A DNA stretch of 64,000 nucleotides from NCBI RefSeq assembly GCF_016863095.1, contig NZ_BOOF01000034.1, positions 62,001-126,000 on the forward strand, written 5' to 3'. The notes beneath the pieces were generated by a model that did no database searches, was not told the origin of the DNA, and saw only the letters and a program-made list of their open reading frames with translations. Every line of letters begins with the position of its first letter. Within the stretch, counting starts at the first letter, position 1. The DNA is from Microbispora siamensis. Lineage in GTDB: Bacteria; Actinomycetota; Actinomycetes; Streptosporangiales; Streptosporangiaceae. Positions 25,462-33,974 of this stretch are shown piece by piece. The position numbers were made by a program, and so were the translations under genes.

Positions 25462-26409
25462 TCAGGTGCCGGCCAGCAGGTCGTCCATGCCCTCGTCCCG
25501 GTGGAGGCGGCCGATCGCGCCGGCCAGCAGCGGGGCGACCGGGCACACCTCCAGCGACGGCAGGGCCGCCTCGTCCTGGGGGAGGGTGTCGGTGACGACC
25601 AGGCCCCGGATCAGGCCCCGGATCTCCGTACGGCGCAGCCGCTCCCGCGCGTCCCCCGCGAACAGGCCGTGCGTCGCGGCGACGGCGAACGGCGGCGCCG
25701 CCCCCTGCGCGAGCAGCGCCTCGGCGGTCGCCTCGATGGTCGCGCCCGTGCTGATCATGTCGTCCACGACCAGCGCGGGGCGGCCGGTCACGTCGCCGAA
25801 GACCTGCTCGGCCCGCACGTCCGCCCCGGTCAGCCGCTTCTTGCGAACCAGCGCGACGGGCCGTTCCAGCAGGCGGGCGTAGTGCCGGGCGAGCGTGACC
25901 GCGCCGAGGTCGGGCGCGACCACCACCGCCTCCTCCGGCACGGCGCGCCCGGCGGCGCGGGCGAGGGCGGGCGCGGCCGTCAGCGTCTCCACGGGCATCG
26001 GGCACACCGCCTCCAGCGCGGCCGTGTGCGGATCGACCGCGATCAGGCGCTCGACCCCGGCCGAGGCGAGCGCGGCCACCACCACCCGCAGCCCGATCGC
26101 CTCCCCCTCGCGGCGGCGCCGCTCCTGCCGGGCGTACCCCACGTATGGCACGACCGCCGTGAGCCGGGCCGCACCGCCCCGCCGGCAGGCGTCGGCGAGC
26201 AGCAGCGCCTCCATGACGTGCTCGTTGACGGGCGGCCCGGTGGGCTGGATCAGGTAGACGTCCGCGCCCCGGACACCGGTGACGACCGGCCGCGACTCGC
26301 CGTCCGGGAACCGCTCGACCACCGGGACGGACGGCTCCTGGTCCAGCGCGGCCGCGACGGCGGCGGCGAGCGGGCGGTTCGCCGTCCCGGCCACGATCCG
26401 CAGCGTCAT
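25462..26409 (-). CDS. Ribose-phosphate pyrophosphokinase (PRPP synthetase-like)
   Basis: 315 residues in two phosphoribosyltransferase-type domains: FPDGES near residue 39, YARQERRRREGE, the flexible loop RKKRLTGADVRAEQVFGDV and the PRPP loop VVDDMISTGATIE. Forms 5-phosphoribosyl diphosphate from ribose 5-phosphate and ATP. It differs from the housekeeping enzyme in its partners (glycosylase, CapA, CBS), suggesting a secondary or stress-linked copy. First gene of the operon; ATG 26409 with GGGGGAA upstream. Confidence 0.88.
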   Translation of the reverse strand: MTLRIVAGTANRPLAAAVAAALDQEPSVPVVERFPDGESRPVVTGVRGADVYLIQPTGPPVNEHVMEALLLADACRRGGAARLTAVVPYVGYARQERRRREGEAIGLRVVVAALASAGVERLIAVDPHTAALEAVCPMPVETLTAAPALARAAGRAVPEEAVVVAPDLGAVTLARHYARLLERPVALVRKKRLTGADVRAEQVFGDVTGRPALVVDDMISTGATIEATAEALLAQGAAPPFAVAATHGLFAGDARERLRRTEIRGLIRGLVVTDTLPQDEAALPSLEVCPVAPLLAGAIGRLHRDEGMDDLLAGT

Positions 26410-26493
26410 CGCCGTTCCCCCTCGATTGGCCCCACTGGCACCGTCCCCCGTGGACACCCGAGGCAAGCGCGGCGCGGCCGCGGGGGTGGCACA

Positions 26494-26530
26494 GGTCAGG
26501 TGACCGCAGCGAAGCGAGGATCACCTGACC
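26494..26530. terminator. Hairpin between the methyltransferase and PRPP synthetase genes
   Basis: GGTCAGGTGA and TCACCTGACC form a perfect 10-bp stem around a 17-nt loop, 43 bp after the methyltransferase stop in the direction of transcription. The long loop makes a regulatory dyad an alternative. Confidence 0.5.
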
Positions 26531-26572
26531 GGCCATGGCGGGGGTCCGGGGGTCGTCCCCCGGGGACGCTGC

Positions 26573-27385
26573 TCAGGGCACACGGCAGAGGATCTCGCCG
26601 TGCAGGACGCTGAACCAGGCGTCCTCGCTCGCGGCCCACTCCCGCCAGCCGTCGGCGATCCGCCGCAGGTCGTCCGGCGTGGCGTGGCCGGCCTCGACCG
26701 CGCGGTCCGCGTAGGAGGACTGGACCGTGCGGTCGGCCCACAGCCCGCCCCACCATTCCCGCTCCTCCGGGGTGGCGTAGCACCAGGTGGACGACGACGA
26801 GGTGACGTCGGCGAACCCGGCCTCCCGCGCCCAGGCGCGCAGGCGGCGCCCGGCGTCGGGCTCGCCGCCGTTGGCGCGGGCCACCCGCCGGTAGAGGTCC
26901 AGCCAGTCGTCCAGGGCCGGGATCTGCGGATACCACACGAAGCCGGCGTAGTCGGAGTCGCGCACCGCGACGATCCCGCCCGGCTTGGTCACGCGCCGCA
27001 TCTCGCGCAGCGCGCCCACCGGATCGCCGACGTGCTGGAGCACCTGGTGGGCGTGCACCACGCAGAAGGAGGCGTCGGGGTAGTCGAGCGCGTGCACGTC
27101 ACCGGTCGCGAAGCTCACGTTGCCCAGGCCACGCCCCTCCGCCTCGCGGCGCGCCTGCTCCAGGATGCCGGGCCCGGTGTCGAGGCCGATCACCTCGCCC
27201 TGCGGCACCAGTTCGGCCAGGTCGGCGGTGATCGTGCCCGGACCGCAGCCGACGTCCAGGATCCGCATGTGCGGCTTCAGCGCGCCCAGCAGGTACGCCG
27301 CCGAGTTGGCGGCCGTACGCCAGCGGTGGGAGCGCAGGACGGACTCGTGAAAGCCGTGGGTGTACACGGCCGTTTCTTGTGCCAT
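26573..27385 (-). CDS. SAM-dependent methyltransferase (UbiE/class I)
   Basis: 270 residues. SAM-binding motif I is ILDVGCGPGTITADLA, then VIGLDTGPGIL, then FCVVHAHQVLQHVGDP (motif post-II). It resembles generic small-molecule methyltransferases of actinomycetes; the substrate is unknown. ATG 27385 chosen because conserved sequence begins close by; ATG 27403 is also possible and neither has a strong ribosome-binding site. Confidence 0.82.
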   Translation of the reverse strand: MAQETAVYTHGFHESVLRSHRWRTAANSAAYLLGALKPHMRILDVGCGPGTITADLAELVPQGEVIGLDTGPGILEQARREAEGRGLGNVSFATGDVHALDYPDASFCVVHAHQVLQHVGDPVGALREMRRVTKPGGIVAVRDSDYAGFVWYPQIPALDDWLDLYRRVARANGGEPDAGRRLRAWAREAGFADVTSSSSTWCYATPEEREWWGGLWADRTVQSSYADRAVEAGHATPDDLRRIADGWREWAASEDAWFSVLHGEILCRVP

Positions 27386-27421
27386 GCGGACACCATTCCA
27401 CATGTCTCGCTATGTGAGCAA

Positions 27422-27790
27422 TTACGTCTCATATTCAGAGACGGACAGCCGCCGGCGCAGGCGGCGCAGCGGTGCCGGAGCCCACCAGTTGGCCGGGCCC
27501 GCCAGCCGCATCAGCGCCGGCACGAGCACGCCGCGGATCAGCGTGGCGTCGACGGCGACCGTGAGCGCCATGCCGACGCCGAGCTGCTGCAGGAACACCA
27601 CCCGTCCCGTGGCGTACGCCGCGAACGAGGCGGCCAGGATGGCGGCGGCCGCGGTGACCAGCGGCGCGCTGCGGGCGATGCCCGCGGGCACGGATGCCAC
27701 GGCGTCGCCCGTCCGGTCCCACTCCTCCTTGATGCGCGCGAGCAGGAAGACCTCGTAGTCCATCAGCACCTCGGCAGGGGACGTCGCCTT
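27422..27790 (-). pseudogene. MMPL family exporter, C-terminal fragment
   Basis: Reads LMDYEVFLLARIKEEWDRTG, then AAAAILAASFAAYATGRVVF, then LVPALMRLAGPANWWAPAPL, the typical C-terminus of RND/MMPL lipid or drug exporters. It is separated from the preceding part of the same gene (FCVAYGLS, encoded near 29180-29200) by the TnpB element. The frame from about 27760 upwards (KATSPAEV and beyond) belongs to the insertion or to scrambled flank. Confidence 0.8.
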
Positions 27791-29172
27791 CATCAGGTGA
27801 CGGGGGAATGCCGTCCCTGACTGGTTTTTGTCTCCAGGCTCAACATGAGTTCCTTCCACTGACCGGTGATTCCGCGTTCGGGTTTTGTCGGCACCTTCCA
27901 GTAGCGTGGTGATCCGATTACTGAATGTAGGAACGAACGTGAGGGGTGGGTGTGCGCCGGTCGTTCACATTCCTGCTGCGCCCCACCGGCAAGCAGGCCG
28001 CCTCGCTCGCCGCCTGCCTTGAGGATCACCGGCAGCTCTACAACGCCGCCTTGGAGCACCGGCGGACCGCCTACCGCAAGGCTGGCGTCACCGTTCGCTA
28101 CGGTGACCAGTCGGGCGAGTTGAAGCACATCCGCGCCGACGACCCCGCCGGTCAGGGCCGGTGGTCGTTCTCCTCCCAGCAGGCCACCTTGCGCCGGTTG
28201 GACAAGGCGTTCCGTGCGTTCTTCGCCCGGGTCCGTGAGGGGCGCGTGCCCGGGTTCCCCAGGTTCAAGGGGCGCGGCTGGTTCGACACCGTGGAATGGC
28301 CCAAGGACGGCGACGGCTGCCGGTGGAACTCTCAACCCGAGCACCCCACGGCGACGTTCGTCCGCCTTCAGGGCATCGGGCACGTTCGGGTGCACCGGCA
28401 CCGCCCGGTGCGGGGCCGGGTGAAGACGATCAGCGTCAAGCGGGAGGGTTCCCGCTGGTACGTGGTGCTGTCGTGCGATGACGTCCCCACCGAGACCTTG
28501 CCTGCGACGGGGGCAGCCGTGGGCGTGGACATGGGTGTGGCATCGCTGGTGACCACCAGCGACGGGGACCCGCTGGCCAACCCGCGCCACCTGGAGGCGT
28601 CGGCGGGACGTCTGGCGGCGGCCCAGCGGGCTCTGGCCCGCAAGAAGCGGGGGTCCAAGCGGCGGCGTAAGGCGGTGGCGAGGGTGGCGGCGCTGCATGC
28701 GAAGGTCCGCCGTCAACGTGTTGATACCGCGCACAAGGCGGCGCTGACCCTGGTCCGCGCGTATGACGTGATCGTGCATGAGGATCTGCGGATCGCGAAC
28801 ATGACCCGCTCCGCCGCCGGCGCGATCGAACGACCCGGGCGGAACGTCGCGGCCAAATCCGGGCTGAACCGGAGCATCCTGGACGCGGGTTGGGGGGTGT
28901 TCCTGCGGGTCCTCGCGTACAAGGCTGAAAGCGCCGGTCGCGAGCTGATCGCAGTTGATCCCCGCAACACCTCCCGCACCTGCTCGCGGTGCGGGCACTG
29001 TGCGAAGGAGAACCGTGTCACCCAGGCCCGGTTTCGATGCCAGGCGTGCGGCCACGAGGCGCACGCTGACGTGAACGCGGCCACCAACATTCTCAGGGCA
29101 GGGCTTGTCCTTCGCGACGCTGCGGAAGCGGCTTAGCGAGAAGCCGCTCCCTGCAGGGAGCGGAGGAGTCAC
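27776..29172 (+). mobile_element. TnpB-only IS200/IS605-type element inserted in an MMPL gene
   Basis: The insertion lies between the codons for FCVAYGLS and MDYEVFLL of the disrupted exporter. The right end is well defined: a 20-bp perfect palindrome (29144-29163, CCGCTCCCTG and complement), then AGGAGTCAC, then the target. The left edge is uncertain to about 30 bp because CATCAG occurs at both 27762 and 27793. No tnpA transposase gene is present, so mobility would need help in trans. Confidence 0.65.
27946..29136 (+). CDS. tnpB: TnpB RNA-guided nuclease (IS605 OrfB)
   Basis: 396 residues. RuvC residues are all present: Asp in AVGVDMGVASLV, Glu in VIVHEDLRIANM and Asp in HEAHADVNAATNIL. The zinc finger is CSRCGH...CQACGH. 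The N-terminal WED-like part begins RRSFTFLLRPTGKQ. TnpB proteins use an RNA from the element's right end to cut empty donor sites. Start GTG 27946, or GTG 27952 with GAGGGG 5 nt upstream. Intact while the surrounding exporter gene is decayed. Confidence 0.92.
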   Translation: MGVRRSFTFLLRPTGKQAASLAACLEDHRQLYNAALEHRRTAYRKAGVTVRYGDQSGELKHIRADDPAGQGRWSFSSQQATLRRLDKAFRAFFARVREGRVPGFPRFKGRGWFDTVEWPKDGDGCRWNSQPEHPTATFVRLQGIGHVRVHRHRPVRGRVKTISVKREGSRWYVVLSCDDVPTETLPATGAAVGVDMGVASLVTTSDGDPLANPRHLEASAGRLAAAQRALARKKRGSKRRRKAVARVAALHAKVRRQRVDTAHKAALTLVRAYDVIVHEDLRIANMTRSAAGAIERPGRNVAAKSGLNRSILDAGWGVFLRVLAYKAESAGRELIAVDPRNTSRTCSRCGHCAKENRVTQARFRCQACGHEAHADVNAATNILRAGLVLRDAAEAA

Positions 29173-29190
29173 CGACAGCCCGTAGGCCAC
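29040..29190 (+). ncRNA. Predicted TnpB guide RNA (reRNA/omegaRNA) with guide into the MMPL gene
   Basis: By analogy with ISDra2, the guide RNA would cover the 3' end of tnpB and the right-end hairpin (29144-29163), with its guide formed by the flank from 29173 on (CGACAGCCCGTAGGCC), which is MMPL coding sequence. Only the hairpin and the junction are seen directly; RNA ends are inferred. Confidence 0.4.
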
Positions 29191-29575
29191 GCAGAACATC
29201 AGGATCGGGATGCTCGGCTCGATGGACCCGGTCGGCGTGAAGCCGAGCAGCCCGGACAGATGGCCGTCCTGGAAGACGAACACCAGCCCACCGAACATCA
29301 CCGACAGGCTCAGCAGATTGAGCGCCGACGCCTTCAACGGCGCCACGACGCTGCCGGTCATGACGAAGAGCACCGCGAACGGCGAGACCGTGCCAGAACC
29401 CGCTGCGCTCGACCCGGGCGGAACCGGCACGGGCGACTCCGTGGCCCAGCAGGGCGAGCGCGGCCGGGAGCGCGACGGTCGCACCGGCCACCACGGCGAC
29501 CACGACCGCGACCCCCGCGTACGCGAACGAGCGCAGGAACGGGAAGGGGAAGGCGAACAGCACCGACAGCGAGGC
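29173..29575 (-). pseudogene. MMPL family exporter, middle fragment with internal deletion
   Basis: Reads FLRSFAYAGVAVVVAVVAG, then PAALALLGHGV and GFWHGLA, and after a frame change near 29390 PFAVLFVMTGSVVAPLKA to ILMFCVAYGLS. In intact MMPL proteins roughly 200 residues separate the GFWH part from the FVMTGSV part, so an internal deletion has fused them out of frame. The N-terminal several hundred residues are also missing. Confidence 0.75.
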
Positions 29576-29579
29576 GGCG

Positions 29580-29726
29580 GCAGGCGCGCGGCAAGCGGCG
29601 GATGAGCGAGATCCTCGACGCGGCGGCGGCGGCGGTGTGGTGGCGGCCTCCGAGGAGGAGCGGGCGGCCGAGGTGCGCGAACTGAAGAAGGTCCTGCGCG
29701 GCTATCTGGCCCCGCTGGACGGTTGA
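29580..29726 (+). pseudogene. Unidentified gene fragment, possibly frameshifted
   Basis: The plus strand reads KRRMSEILDAAAAAV and, one frame over after a CGG run, VVAASEEERAAEVRELKKVL ending GYLAPLDG at a TGA (29724-29726). It looks like the C-terminal end of a small helical protein, perhaps a regulator, left at the edge of the decayed MMPL region. Weakly supported. Confidence 0.3.
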
Positions 29727-29758
29727 TTCCCCGACCCGAGCGGGGGCATGGTGATCGG

Positions 29759-30712
29759 ATGACCAGCGATGAGGTGCGCGACGGAGTCACGCTGACCAAC
29801 CTCGACCAGCCCCTGTTCGACGGCGCGGGCGCGACCAAGCGCGACCTGGTCGACTACCTGGACGCGGTCCGCGACCGCGTCATCCCGGTGCTGCGCGACC
29901 GGCCGCTGTCCGTGGTGCGGGTGCGGCAGGGCCAGGCGCCGTTCATGCAGAAGAACGTGCCCTCCTACGCGCCGGACTTCGTGCGGACGGTCACCCTCTG
30001 GGCCGAGTCGTCGCAGCGGCGGGTGTCGTACGCGCTGTGCGACGACCGGCGCACGCTGCTGTGGCTCGCCAACCAGAGGGCGGTGGAGTATCACCCCGCC
30101 CTCGTCCACGCCGGCCACTGGGACCGTCCCACCCATCTCGTGCTCGACATCGACCCGCCGTCGGCCGAGGCGTTCCCGCAGGCCGTCGCCGCCGCCCGCC
30201 TGGTCGGCCGGGCGCTGGCCGACTCCGGCCTGTCGGGGGCGGTGAAGACCAGCGGCGCCAAGGGCCTGCACGTGTTCGTGCCGCTGGAGGCGCACACGAC
30301 GGAGGACGTCGCCGCGGCCACCCGCGCGCTCGGCGTACGCGCAGAACGCCTCGACCCCGCCCTCGCCACGACGGCGTTCATCCGGGAGGACCGCGGAGAC
30401 AGGGTGTTCCTCGACTCGACCCGGTCCGGCGGGGCGACCGTGGTGGCGGCCTACAGCCCGCGCGTACGGCCCGGCGTCCCGGTGTCGTTCCCCGTGGCCT
30501 GGGACGACCTGGACCGGATCACCCCCGGCGACTTCACCCTGCACACGGCGGCGGGGTTGCTGCGGGACGCCGATCCCTGGGCCGCGCTCATGCCGGAGCC
30601 GCAGCGGCTGCCCCGCGACCTGATCGAGGAAGGCCACACGATCCCGGTCGCCCGTGTCCAGGCCATGCACGAGGGCAAGCGCCGCGCCCGCGCCCGCCGC
30701 GCGACCTCGTGA
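29759..30712 (+). CDS. LigD-type primase-polymerase domain protein
   Basis: 317 residues of the AEP polymerase domain found in LigD. Catalytic Asp pair in LVLDIDPP, the nucleotide-binding SGAKGLHVFVPL and a later Asp region FLDSTRSGGATVVAAYSPR. Stand-alone LigD-Pol proteins can add nucleotides during non-homologous end joining; no ku or ligase gene is adjacent here. ATG 29759 was chosen by domain start; CGGGGG lies 11 nt upstream. Confidence 0.88.
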   Translation: MTSDEVRDGVTLTNLDQPLFDGAGATKRDLVDYLDAVRDRVIPVLRDRPLSVVRVRQGQAPFMQKNVPSYAPDFVRTVTLWAESSQRRVSYALCDDRRTLLWLANQRAVEYHPALVHAGHWDRPTHLVLDIDPPSAEAFPQAVAAARLVGRALADSGLSGAVKTSGAKGLHVFVPLEAHTTEDVAAATRALGVRAERLDPALATTAFIREDRGDRVFLDSTRSGGATVVAAYSPRVRPGVPVSFPVAWDDLDRITPGDFTLHTAAGLLRDADPWAALMPEPQRLPRDLIEEGHTIPVARVQAMHEGKRRARARRATS

Positions 30713-30716
30713 GCCA

Positions 30717-30764
30717 GGTTGGCGACAGCGTGTTGCTATAGTTCGCGACATGCCGTCGCCAACC
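30717..30764. promoter_or_regulatory. Inverted repeat spanning a leaderless MFS promoter
   Basis: GGTTGGCGAC (30717-30726) and GTCGCCAACC (30755-30764) are exact complements on either side of a TATAGT -10-like box (30737-30742) and the ATG at 30750. The right arm is inside the coding sequence. GCGACA-gcg-TGTTGC at 30722 is a second weaker dyad. The likely binder is the TetR encoded downstream. Confidence 0.45.
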
Positions 30765-32366
30765 TCGCGCCAGAGCTGGATCCCCCTCGTCGTGCTCGCC
30801 ACGGGCGTGTCGATGGTCGTCATCGACGCCACGATCGTGAACGTGGCGGTGCCCGCGATCATCGCCGACCTGGGCCTCGGCGCCACCGACGTGGAGTGGG
30901 TCAACTCGATCTACTCGCTGATGTTCGCGGCGCTGCTCATCCCGTTCGGCCGGGCCGGCGACCGGTACGGCAGGCGCCGCCTGTTCGCCCTGGGTGTCGC
31001 GGTCTTCCTGCTGGCGAGCGTGCTCGCGGCGGTGTCGGTGAACGGGCCCATGCTCATCGGCGTCCGAGCCGTCCAGGGGGTCGGGGCGGCGATGGCCGTC
31101 CCGATGACCCTCGCGATCATCAACCGCGTCTATCTCGGCCGTCAGCGGGTGATCGCCTTCGCGGTGTGGGGCTCCATCATCGGCGGCATGGCCGCCGTCG
31201 GCCCGCTGGCGGGGGGCTGGCTCGTCACCGAGCACGGCTGGCGGGCCGCGTTCTGGGTCAACCTGCCCATCGGCGCGCTGCTCCTGCTCGGCTCGCTGCG
31301 GGTGCCCGAGTCGCGGGACGGCCATGCGGCGGGCGGCGACCTGGCCGGACTCGTCCTCGCCGTGCTCGGTACGACCGGCGTCGTCTTCGCGCTGATCGAG
31401 GGCCAGAAATACGGCTGGTCGGAGCCGCGGCGGACCGCGGACCTGTTCGGCCTGCGGTTCGAGAGCGTCTCCCCCGTGCCGTTCGCCTTCGGCATCGGCA
31501 TCCTCGCGCTGGTCGCCCTCGTCGTACGCGAACGACGGCGCGTGCGCGCCGGCCGGCCCGTGCTCGTCGACCTGACGCTGTTCGAGCTGCCGAGCTTCCG
31601 CTACGGCGCGATGGCGGCGGTGATCGTGGCGCTCGGCGAGTTCGGCATGATCCTCGTGCTGCCGCTCTTCCTGCAGTCCGCGCTCGGCTACACCGCCTTC
31701 CGGGCCGGCCTCGTCATCGCCGCGCTGGCCCTCGGCACCTTCGTCGCGGGCGGGCTGGTCCCCCCGCTGTCGAGGACGTTGTCCCCGCGGACCATCGTGC
31801 GGATCGGCCTGGGCATGGAGGCCGTCGGCGCGGCCGGCATCGGCCTGTCCCTCGCGCCGGACATGGGCGCCTGGCGGCCCGTGCCGTGGCTGCTCCTCTA
31901 CGGCGCGGGCATCGGCTTCGCCACCGCGCAGCTCACCGGCGTCCTCATGGCCGACGTGCCGGAGCGTCTGTCCGGCGGCGCGTCCGCGCTCCAGAGCACG
32001 GTCCGCCAGCTCGGCGCGGCGCTGGGAGTCGCCATCCTGGGCGGGGTGCTGGTGGCCGGGCTCGGCTCGGCCGTCGAACGCGGGCTCGCCGACCGGCCCG
32101 AGCAGGTCCGCACGAGTGCGGCGCGCGCGGTCGAGGAGAGCGCCGGCGCCGCCATCCCCGCGCTCCGCGACCCGGTGATCCACGCGGCGGCGGTCGAGGC
32201 CGCCGCCGAGGCGACCCGCAGGGTCACGTTCATCACGGCGCTTGCGCTGCTGGCCGGGGTCGGCGTCACCCTCCTGCTCCCCCGCACGCCGGTCGTGCGG
32301 GACGAGTCGCCGGAGCCGGTCGCGGCGGGCGGGCCGGATACTGGAGGTCGCGACCCGGACATGTAG
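30750..32366 (+). CDS. MFS exporter, DHA2 type
   Basis: 538 residues, 14-helix drug/H+ antiporter pattern: VVIDATIVNVAVPAI, GRAGDRYGRRRLFALG and the motif C segment GPLAGGWLVTEHGWRAAF. No ribosome-binding site precedes ATG 30750, and a TATAGT box ends 8 nt before it, so a leaderless transcript is likely. Followed 16 bp later by a TetR gene, forming an exporter-repressor operon. The substrate is unknown. Confidence 0.9.
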   Translation: MPSPTSRQSWIPLVVLATGVSMVVIDATIVNVAVPAIIADLGLGATDVEWVNSIYSLMFAALLIPFGRAGDRYGRRRLFALGVAVFLLASVLAAVSVNGPMLIGVRAVQGVGAAMAVPMTLAIINRVYLGRQRVIAFAVWGSIIGGMAAVGPLAGGWLVTEHGWRAAFWVNLPIGALLLLGSLRVPESRDGHAAGGDLAGLVLAVLGTTGVVFALIEGQKYGWSEPRRTADLFGLRFESVSPVPFAFGIGILALVALVVRERRRVRAGRPVLVDLTLFELPSFRYGAMAAVIVALGEFGMILVLPLFLQSALGYTAFRAGLVIAALALGTFVAGGLVPPLSRTLSPRTIVRIGLGMEAVGAAGIGLSLAPDMGAWRPVPWLLLYGAGIGFATAQLTGVLMADVPERLSGGASALQSTVRQLGAALGVAILGGVLVAGLGSAVERGLADRPEQVRTSAARAVEESAGAAIPALRDPVIHAAAVEAAAEATRRVTFITALALLAGVGVTLLLPRTPVVRDESPEPVAAGGPDTGGRDPDM

Positions 32367-32382
32367 GAACCCTGGAGGTGAG

Positions 32383-32991
32383 ATGCCGAGGATCACCGCG
32401 GCGACCGTCGCGGATCACCGGGCCAACCAGCACGCCGCCCTGCTGGAGGCGGCGCGGGAGATCCTGGCCGCCGAGGGCGTGCACGCGCTCACCCCGGCGG
32501 CCGTCGGCGCCCGGATCGGCCTGGCCCGCTCCAGCGTCTACCGCTACTTCGCCTCCACCGCCGACATCCTGGCCCAGCTCGTGGAGGACGCCTTTCCCCG
32601 CTGGTCGGCCCGGCTGCGCACCGCCATCGCCCCCGCCGCCGGGCCGGACGGTACGCTGCCCGCCAGGATCCGCGCGTACGGCAGGGCCGCACTCGACTTC
32701 GTCGGCAGCCCCGACTACGCGCTGATCCCGGCGCTGCAGGCGATCGGGCTGCCGGGCGAGTGCCGGGTCCGGGTGGACGAGCTGCACGGCGAGCTGATCG
32801 CCCCGCTCGCCGACGCACTGCGCGAGGCCGGGGCCGACCATCCGGCGCTGCGGGCCGAGCTGGCGTGGGGCGTGCTCCGGGCAGGGGCCCGCCGCCTCAT
32901 GCCCGACGCGGCGGCGCGTGATGCGGAGCCCGTGGACGCGGACCAGATCATCGAGATCACCCTCGACGTGCTCACCCGCGCCCTGCACTGA
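32383..32991 (+). CDS. TetR family regulator of the MFS exporter
   Basis: 202 residues; HTH LTPAAVGARIGLARSSVYRY followed by FASTADIL. GGAGGTG precedes ATG 32383. Probably represses its own operon through the inverted repeats around the MFS start. Confidence 0.88.
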   Translation: MPRITAATVADHRANQHAALLEAAREILAAEGVHALTPAAVGARIGLARSSVYRYFASTADILAQLVEDAFPRWSARLRTAIAPAAGPDGTLPARIRAYGRAALDFVGSPDYALIPALQAIGLPGECRVRVDELHGELIAPLADALREAGADHPALRAELAWGVLRAGARRLMPDAAARDAEPVDADQIIEITLDVLTRALH

Positions 32992-33032
32992 TCCCTGCTG
33001 AGGCTGCCGGACGCTGACCTCGGCGGGGCCGG

Positions 33033-33857
33033 TCAGGGCTTGCGGGCGACGGCTCCCAGGATGCCGGAGTCGCCCGGGTCCGTCGGCACCTCCCAGGGGA
33101 CGTCGGGCCGCCACGCCTGCACGGGGACCAGGCCGGGCTCCAGGATCTCCAGCCCGTCGAAGTACGACGTGATCCGCGCCAGCGACCGGCCCGCCAGCCC
33201 GCCGGAGGAGGTCGCCGAGTAGACCTGCTTGCTCGCCTCGACGACGTCCTCCTGGATGTCGCCCTTGTAGATGTGCGAAAGCACCAGGTGGCCGCCCGGG
33301 ACCAGCCGTTCCCGTATCTCCGCCACGATGCGGGCGGCGGTCTCGTCCTCGGTCACGAAGTGCAGCACCGAGACCAGCAGGACGGCGAACGGCCGGGTGA
33401 AGTCGATGTGGGCCCGCACCGCGGGGTCGTCGAAGATGGCGCCGGGGTCGCGCAGGTCACCGCTCATGACCATCGTGTCCGGGTTGTCGGCCAGCAGCGC
33501 CCGCGCGTGGACGAGGACGACCGGGTCGTTGTCCACGTACACGACCCTCGAGCCCGGGGCGTGCCGCTGCGCGACCTGGTGGACGTTCTCCTGCGTCGGC
33601 AGCCCGGCGCCGATGTCGACGAACTGGGTGACGCCCGACTCGGCCAGGTGCCGTACGGCGCGGCCGAGGAAGCCGCGGTTCTCCCGGGCGATCTCCCGCC
33701 CGTCGTTGCCCATCTGCCGGCCGATCGCGAGCATCTTCTCGGCGGCCTCCCGGTCGGCCGGGAAGTTGTCCTTGCCGCCCAGGTAGTAGTCGTACATCCG
33801 GGCGACGCTGGGGACGGTGGGATCGATGCCCGCCGGTGCCTGTCCGAAGTCGTCCAT
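33033..33857 (-). CDS. SAM-dependent methyltransferase, DUF574 (Methyltransf_19) family
   Basis: 274 residues with the family hallmark PSVARMYDYYLGGKDNFPAD, SAM loop FVDIGAGLPTQENVHQVA, VVYVDNDPVVLVHARALL and FAVLLVSVLHFV. These proteins are expanded in actinomycetes and their substrates are unknown. ATG 33857 has GAGGAG 7 nt upstream. A paralogue is at 59064-59873. Confidence 0.9.
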   Translation of the reverse strand: MDDFGQAPAGIDPTVPSVARMYDYYLGGKDNFPADREAAEKMLAIGRQMGNDGREIARENRGFLGRAVRHLAESGVTQFVDIGAGLPTQENVHQVAQRHAPGSRVVYVDNDPVVLVHARALLADNPDTMVMSGDLRDPGAIFDDPAVRAHIDFTRPFAVLLVSVLHFVTEDETAARIVAEIRERLVPGGHLVLSHIYKGDIQEDVVEASKQVYSATSSGGLAGRSLARITSYFDGLEILEPGLVPVQAWRPDVPWEVPTDPGDSGILGAVARKP

Positions 33858-33974
33858 GCGTCCGCTCCTCGCCGATGGGATCGCTCCCACGGATTCTATG
33901 GCCTTGATGATCTTCCCTTGAGATTCATCCGCGGGCAATGGGGCAGCGGCACGCCGACGATCTCAGGAGGACGC

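Noticed and set aside
22438-26613. A 1391-codon plus-strand open frame across the pirin-to-PRPP region
   Set aside because: The minus strand carries well-defined MarR-flanked pirin, CBS, CapA, glycosylase and PRPP synthetase genes there; the plus-strand reading has no motif and depends on high G+C.
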